NCBI RefSeq assembly: GCF_045679555.1
Contig: NC_092099.1
Coordinates: 11,962,576-12,026,575, forward strand
Direction: 5' to 3'
Length of the DNA: 64,000 bases
Source: Salvelinus alpinus
Lineage: Eukaryota > Chordata > Actinopteri > Salmoniformes > Salmonidae
Below, piece by piece: positions 59,750-64,000 of the stretch. Positions within the stretch are counted from its first letter, which is position 1; every line of letters starts with the position of its first letter. Under the pieces are notes generated by a model that saw only the letters and a list, made by a program, of their open reading frames with translations, was not told the DNA's origin and did no database searches. The translations under genes were made by a program, and so were the position numbers.

Positions 59750-60503
59750 AATTGACCCTTCGCTAAGCCCCGCCCCCCTTGGTTACTGTTGCAACCTCGG
59801 ACAACATTTTCCCAGGAAGCCCAATTCCCCCTTCTAACCACTGGCGAAGTCCCCTTACAATGATCTCAAACTGTGTTTTTAATACACAATGAAATTAAAC
59901 ACAGACTACCCCTGGTATGTTGTGGTGGACTGTCATTACAGTTGCTACACAGGAACCTGGTAAAATGAAGGTTGTAGTGTGGCTAGCCACTGGATGGCTC
60001 TGAATGCACTGTCAGCATGCAGCCAAAGTTACTAACCACTTTTGGAGCTAAGTAGTGCTCTTAAATCATATCCTGATGTCGACAGCAGATTGTTGTTGTC
60101 ATAACATTCTAACATACATTTAGAAAAAACAAGTTATATTAACTGGCTAGCTAGCGTTAGCAATGTTGGGTGGTCAATAAGACTGAGAACTAGCTAGCTA
60201 ACTAGCTGAGCTAGCAAACAATGTAACAAAAGTATACTTTTGGATTCTAAAAATACTAAATCAACAGGCTCTGCATTTCAGGAATCACAGTAGCAAGTAC
60301 CCCTGTTGCACTGTTCAATTATTTAGTCATTTAAACAACTAGTTTTTGGATGAAAACTCTTTGATTTTGTAATGCCTCAGTGATTTGATGTGATTCAAAC
60401 GTAAACTTGCCAGAGGTTTTGGACTTGATGACAGTTGCTATCCATTCAAGATCTGTGATTGGTTGCCCAAAATTCTTTGGCAAGGCTTAGCGAAGGGTCA
60501 ATT
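59750..60503. mobile_element. Unclassified 754-bp element with perfect 20-bp inverted ends
   Basis: 59750-59769 (AATTGACCCTTCGCTAAGCC) and 60484-60503 are exact reverse complements. No transposase-like frame lies between them, so it is a non-autonomous DNA element. Flanks (...GACCTT and GCCATT...) show no clear target duplication, and the superfamily is undetermined; TTAA-target Kolobok or P/THAP-type are possibilities only. Confidence 0.8.
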
Positions 60504-61763
60504 GCCATTGTTTGAGCAGCCTTGCTTGATGAGTAGAAGCCTATGGATACTGTAACTGTCACAGTGCCTGAGCTGTCAACTGATGTAACACTGTTGGCCC
60601 CGTGGGTAAAGCACCAAAGCTCTGGTGAGGTCAATAATGTTTGATGTTGTTTAGACAAGTGTTTCAGCTGAATTGTGTGCTGTAATGAAGGGAGAGTCTA
60701 GAGGGGAAGAAACACACTTATTTAGGCGAGGTGCTGGCTAGCGGAGTAGAACACTTCAAAAATGAAAGGAGATGAAGGAGAGTAATGAAGGAGAGACCTT
60801 GTTGCAGTGCACTGCTCAACAGACAGGAAATATGAATCTGTGCAGATGGTTGGACTAATAACCCAGCCGCTTCAGAGGGGACCGCTAGTGTCACCTCCAG
60901 CCTAGTTGGTGGCACCAGACCCAAACATAGCACTCGACAGTACCAAGCAGATGGTCGAGCAGAGACGCAGCAGACATGATCAGATTTTTTGTTAGCAGAA
61001 ATTACCATCAAATTAAATATGGTGAAGGTAGTGTAAGTAAGGTTCCATGCCCAGTGTTACTAGGTGTTGGTGTCTTGGATATCAAGCAGAGTCATGGAGT
61101 TTTTGAAATACATGATTAGATTTAGATCTGAATACCTTATCACCAAAATCTATACATGGGTATACATTTGTATGGTTTGAGAAAGTCCTTTGCGACTGAT
61201 GACAACATTGCACACAAGGGAGTCTTTCTTTTATTGGACTGTCATTCTCGAAGCCTTTTGGGGGTAGTGTCCAACCTTAGATAACCTACACATCTGGTTA
61301 AGCTTTGTAGGCCTACTTATGACAGTTCAACCAAAAGTTACTTTGACATTTTCGGTAACATACTGTACTTTTGTTTTTGTTTACGGTAACTTACAGGTAA
61401 CCTGCTGCCAGTAAGTTCCTGTAAAAACAAAAATATAAATTTTTTTATAATGTAGGTATGGACACCATGGCTTGTTTTTGAATGAGGCAACAGTTAGCCC
61501 AGGGCAGGCTAGTCATCTACTGTGATGGACAGAGAGCAGAGATGATGCTGGTAGTACAAAGACAACACTACTACACTGCCCTATGCTGCAGGAGAATGAT
61601 ACGGACATGAGATCAGTCAGGTGTCGTGGGGAGGAGCCTAGAAGGGTGTTACAAGAATCACCCATTGGCACGTGGCCTTGAGCATATTGGAGAATGCGGG
61701 TAAACAAAAACGCAATGACATGCACGCACGCACAAATACACATGCAAAAACACACAAACATGC
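60504..61763. other. Intergenic, nothing recognised
   Basis: No gene, RNA or element identified. Confidence 0.4.
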
Positions 61764-61775
61764 GCATGCTCTCAC

Positions 61776-61808
<33 letters not shown>
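61764..61808. repeat. (CA)n microsatellite
   Basis: An uninterrupted CA run after a few imperfect units; longest dinucleotide tract in the right half. Confidence 0.95.
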
Positions 61809-62578
61809 GGGGGTTTCTGTTTACATGTATTATTTTTGCGTGGTTAGATGATCGAGTTTCTAGAAACTTAATGCACCACAGAACAGTGTAATACTAGATT
61901 TTGTGTGTAAGACACAAAATATTTGATAGTCTATGTCATTATGGCCTCCTTGCATCACCAAAATAAAAATGTAAGACTTTGGCATCATAGATATTATTTC
62001 TTTACAATAATGCAAATGTTTCAGTCACACAAGCCTTACTGTACATCATTAAATTGGAGATTGACATTTTTAGAAGGAAAATATAGCATGCTCTATTTGA
62101 GTTGTGATCTAATCAATCACTATCTTGCCGGAGTTGTTGTCAGGTAGCTATGTAATGGTTCATATTACGAGTAATGTCTCCATTTTGTTGTCTTCTGACT
62201 GACAGCTGCTTCTTATAGAACTGTCTTGTCTGGAAGCTCCTTTGTCATTTGACATGCACACGGTTTCATACAGGCTGAATTGAATGCAGCTTGTTGCCTC
62301 TGACTGTAAGCCTATAATTCCAGTCAGAGAAAGTCATATTCCAGAGGAAATTGTGTTTTTCATGTTGAATACTAGTGAGGCATTCATTTAATTCCATTGA
62401 GATTTCTGTTCCCACAAACATTCTCATTGGACTGAAATCTATCTGCCTGGTCCAGGCAAAGCAGCCAATAACACCAGAGAGGATATGCAGACTCTGAGGG
62501 AGGAATTAGCTTGCTGCTTTCCTCTGAACTGGAAAAATAGCAAGTCATCATCAACAGCTATGTTCCATACAAAATGTT
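61809..62578. other. Intergenic, nothing recognised
   Basis: No gene or repeat boundary identified. Confidence 0.4.
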
Positions 62579-63332
62579 CAGGTAACTGCACAAATAATGG
62601 AAACACTTGAGTAAATGAGGGATACAAAGTATATTGAAAGCAGTTGCTTCCTGTCACGTCTGCTCCTTCTCCCTCTAAGGCACCCAGGCTGCTCATTATG
62701 GCGCACACCTGCGCCTCAGACTCACCTGGACTCCATCACCTCCCTGATTACCTTCCCTATATATGTCACTCCCTTTGGTACCTTCCCCAGGCATTATTGT
62801 TTCTGTTTCCTGTCTGCGTTTCTTGTTTTGTTCATTAAATTATGCACTCCCTGAACTTGCTACCCAGCGCACTCATTACACTTCCACACAGGTGTGGCTC
62901 CTGAGTTAATTAAGCAATTAACATCCCATCAGGCTTAGGGTCATGTATAAAAATGCTGGACAGGTCATTATTTTGGCTACCATGGCTATGCCCCCATAGG
63001 ATAACAATGCCCCCATCCCCAGGGCACGAGTGGTCACTGAATGGTTTGATGAGCAAATGATGTAAACCATATGCCCTGGCTGTCTCAGTCACCAGATCTC
63101 AGCCCAACTGAACATTTATGGTAGATTCTGGAGCGGTGCCTGAGACAGCATTTTCTACAACCATCAACAAAACACCAAATGATGGAATTTCTCTGGAAGA
63201 ATGGTGCCACATCCCTCCAATAGAGTTCCAGCCACTTGTAGAATATATGCCAATGTGCACTGAAGCTGTTCTGGCTCAACACCCTATTAAAACACTTTGT
63301 TGGTGTTTCCTTTATTTTGGCAGTTACCTGTA
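62579..63332 (+). mobile_element. Tc1-like deletion derivative (family F), split by a solo LTR
   Basis: The ends CAGGTAACTGCACAAATAAT and TTTATTTTGGCAGTTACCTG are inverted repeats. Inside, transposase remnants near 63085-63290 include 'SPDLSPTEHLW' (the Glu block, 63093-63123) and a C-terminal part, while the N-terminal two thirds are missing. A solo LTR sits at 62652-62880. Removing it restores the Tc1 sequence GCTTCC + ACACAGGTG. Confidence 0.85.
62652..62880 (+). mobile_element. Solo LTR (229 bp) nested in Tc1 element
   Basis: It starts TGTCACGTCTGC and ends GCACTCATTACA, with a perfect 5-bp target duplication CTTCC (62647-62651 and 62881-62885). TATATATG-like sequence near 62758 and ATTAAATTATG near 62834 could be promoter and polyadenylation motifs. 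Its first seven bases equal those of the 7142 LTR but the rest differs, so it is another family. Confidence 0.85.
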
Positions 63333-63520
63333 CATGTTCAAAGGAAGTAAGCGGTGGAAGCTGTATGGTGGAATCACTAAATTCAACAAGTCTTGTTCTC
63401 TTCAGTGCCATTGTCCCAATGTTCAATCTTAACATTCCATAAGTGAAGTTTACTTTTGTACGGTTGTTAAAGTTCTCCATCTAACCATGTTTTTTTGGTT
63501 TTGCTCTCATCTCTATGTAG

Positions 63521-63779
63521 CGGGATGATGTCCCTGTGTGAACCACGCTCAATCTCCCCTCCGCTGGTTTGAGTTCCTGCTCTCTGTCAGGGGCCCGCCT
63601 GCTGATTCCTCCCCGACACCACGTCACGTAGAGGGCGATGCGGCGGTTTGTCTACTGTAAGGTGGTGCTGACCACTTCGCTGGTCTGGGTGCTGGTGGAT
63701 GTCTTCCTGTTGCTCTACTTCAGTGAATGTAACAAATGTGACGACAGGAAGGATCGCTCAATGCTGCCTGCTCTGAGAG
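63521..63779 (+). CDS. galnt13: galnt13 first coding exon (5' UTR plus codons 1-47)
   Basis: Polypeptide N-acetylgalactosaminyltransferase 13 starts mucin-type O-glycosylation in the Golgi by adding GalNAc to Ser/Thr, mainly in nervous tissue. Coding starts at the ATG at 63638 and runs to 63779: a short basic cytosolic tail ('MRRFVYCK', 1-8), a signal-anchor membrane helix (about 9-28) and the start of the stem with 'FSECNKCDD' (28-36), ending 'LPALR' plus one base. This is close to mammalian GALNT13 as I remember it, and closer than to GALNT1. The exon ends in phase 1 at the donor G|GTGAGC (63780). A strong acceptor (pyrimidine tract then TAG at 63518-63520) suggests the exon opens at 63521, so 63521-63637 is 5' UTR and earlier non-coding exons lie upstream. 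The catalytic domain lies beyond the window. Confidence 0.93.
63525..63572 (+). other. Upstream open reading frame in galnt13 5' UTR
   Basis: ATG ATG at 63525 opens a 15-codon frame ending TGA at 63570-63572, 65 bp before the main ATG. It is transcribed only if the acceptor at 63520 is used; a second possible acceptor (CTCTGTCAG) at 63590 would remove it. Such a uORF could lower translation of the main protein. This is inference from position only. Confidence 0.45.
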
Positions 63780-64000
63780 GTGAGCCCTGAATTGAATAAA
63801 CTTTATTAATCCCACAGGGGGAAATTGGATTTGTCACCAGCAAGACACAATAATGCATACTTCAGACACACACAGACAGAGCACTGATGGCTGGTGAAAC
63901 AAGCACAACTCATAACTTCTATAGAAGCCAATGGATTCAATAGAATAGACTTTCCTCTGTAGATATGGGTTGGTGGCCCTGCGAAGCAGTCACCATGACA
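63780..64000 (+). other. galnt13 intron start, with LINE-tail-like repeat
   Basis: After the splice donor, GAATAAACTTTATTAATCCC and GGGGGAAATTGGATTTGTC (63795-63835) resemble the 3' end of a fish retroposon. The rest of the intron continues past the window. Confidence 0.6.

Overview
The window is teleost nuclear DNA, almost certainly from a salmonid. This is inferred from its repeats: HpaI-type and tRNA-Leu-type salmonid SINEs, a LINE ending in the tail shared with the HpaI SINE (RSg-1-like), a Sleeping Beauty-type Tc1 element, and many other Tc1 families and palindromic MITEs. There are no bacterial operons, CRISPR arrays or rRNA genes.

Only two host genes can be supported. An intronless reprimo gene (rprm, 103 codons) lies on the minus strand at 50401-50712. 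A coding exon of galnt13 (polypeptide N-acetylgalactosaminyltransferase 13), encoding the first 47 residues and ending at a splice donor, lies on the plus strand at 63521-63779. The two genes are neighbours in other vertebrates, so the window is a conserved RPRM-GALNT13 block and the rest is intergenic or 5' intronic DNA.

Layout: 0.5-1.6 kb, Tc1 remnant; 2.4-3.6 kb, LINE endonuclease fragment; 3.9-7.5 kb, MITEs, a SINE and a solo LTR with 5-bp target duplications; 9.08-9.61 kb, a homogeneous 35-bp minisatellite; 10.7-12.8 kb and 17.55-18.43 kb, two nearly identical inverted LINE copies; 13.6-15.4 kb, a hAT-like MITE and a Tc1 with a nested repeat; 20.2-25.9 kb, mostly unique sequence with small MITEs; 25.95-28.03 kb, a 2-kb non-autonomous hAT element with perfect 8-bp target duplications; 31-34 kb, mostly unique; 34-44 kb, a dense run of Tc1 elements plus a Penelope-like fragment; 45-50 kb, MITEs, telomere-like TTAGGG sequence and an HpaI SINE; 50.4 kb, rprm; 51-53.7 kb, SINE, repeat and LINE; 53.7-57 kb, nothing recognised; 57-60.5 kb, SINE, fold-back repeat, nested MITE/Tc1 and a 754-bp element with perfect 20-bp inverted ends; 62.6-63.3 kb, a Tc1 remnant split by a second solo LTR; 63.5 kb, galnt13.

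Every transposase and reverse transcriptase reading frame examined carries at least one inactivating change or truncation. The interest of the window is in its insertion history (nested elements with readable target duplications), the minisatellite, the inverted LINE pair and possible cis-regulatory DNA around the two brain-associated genes. I found no convincing new biological system.
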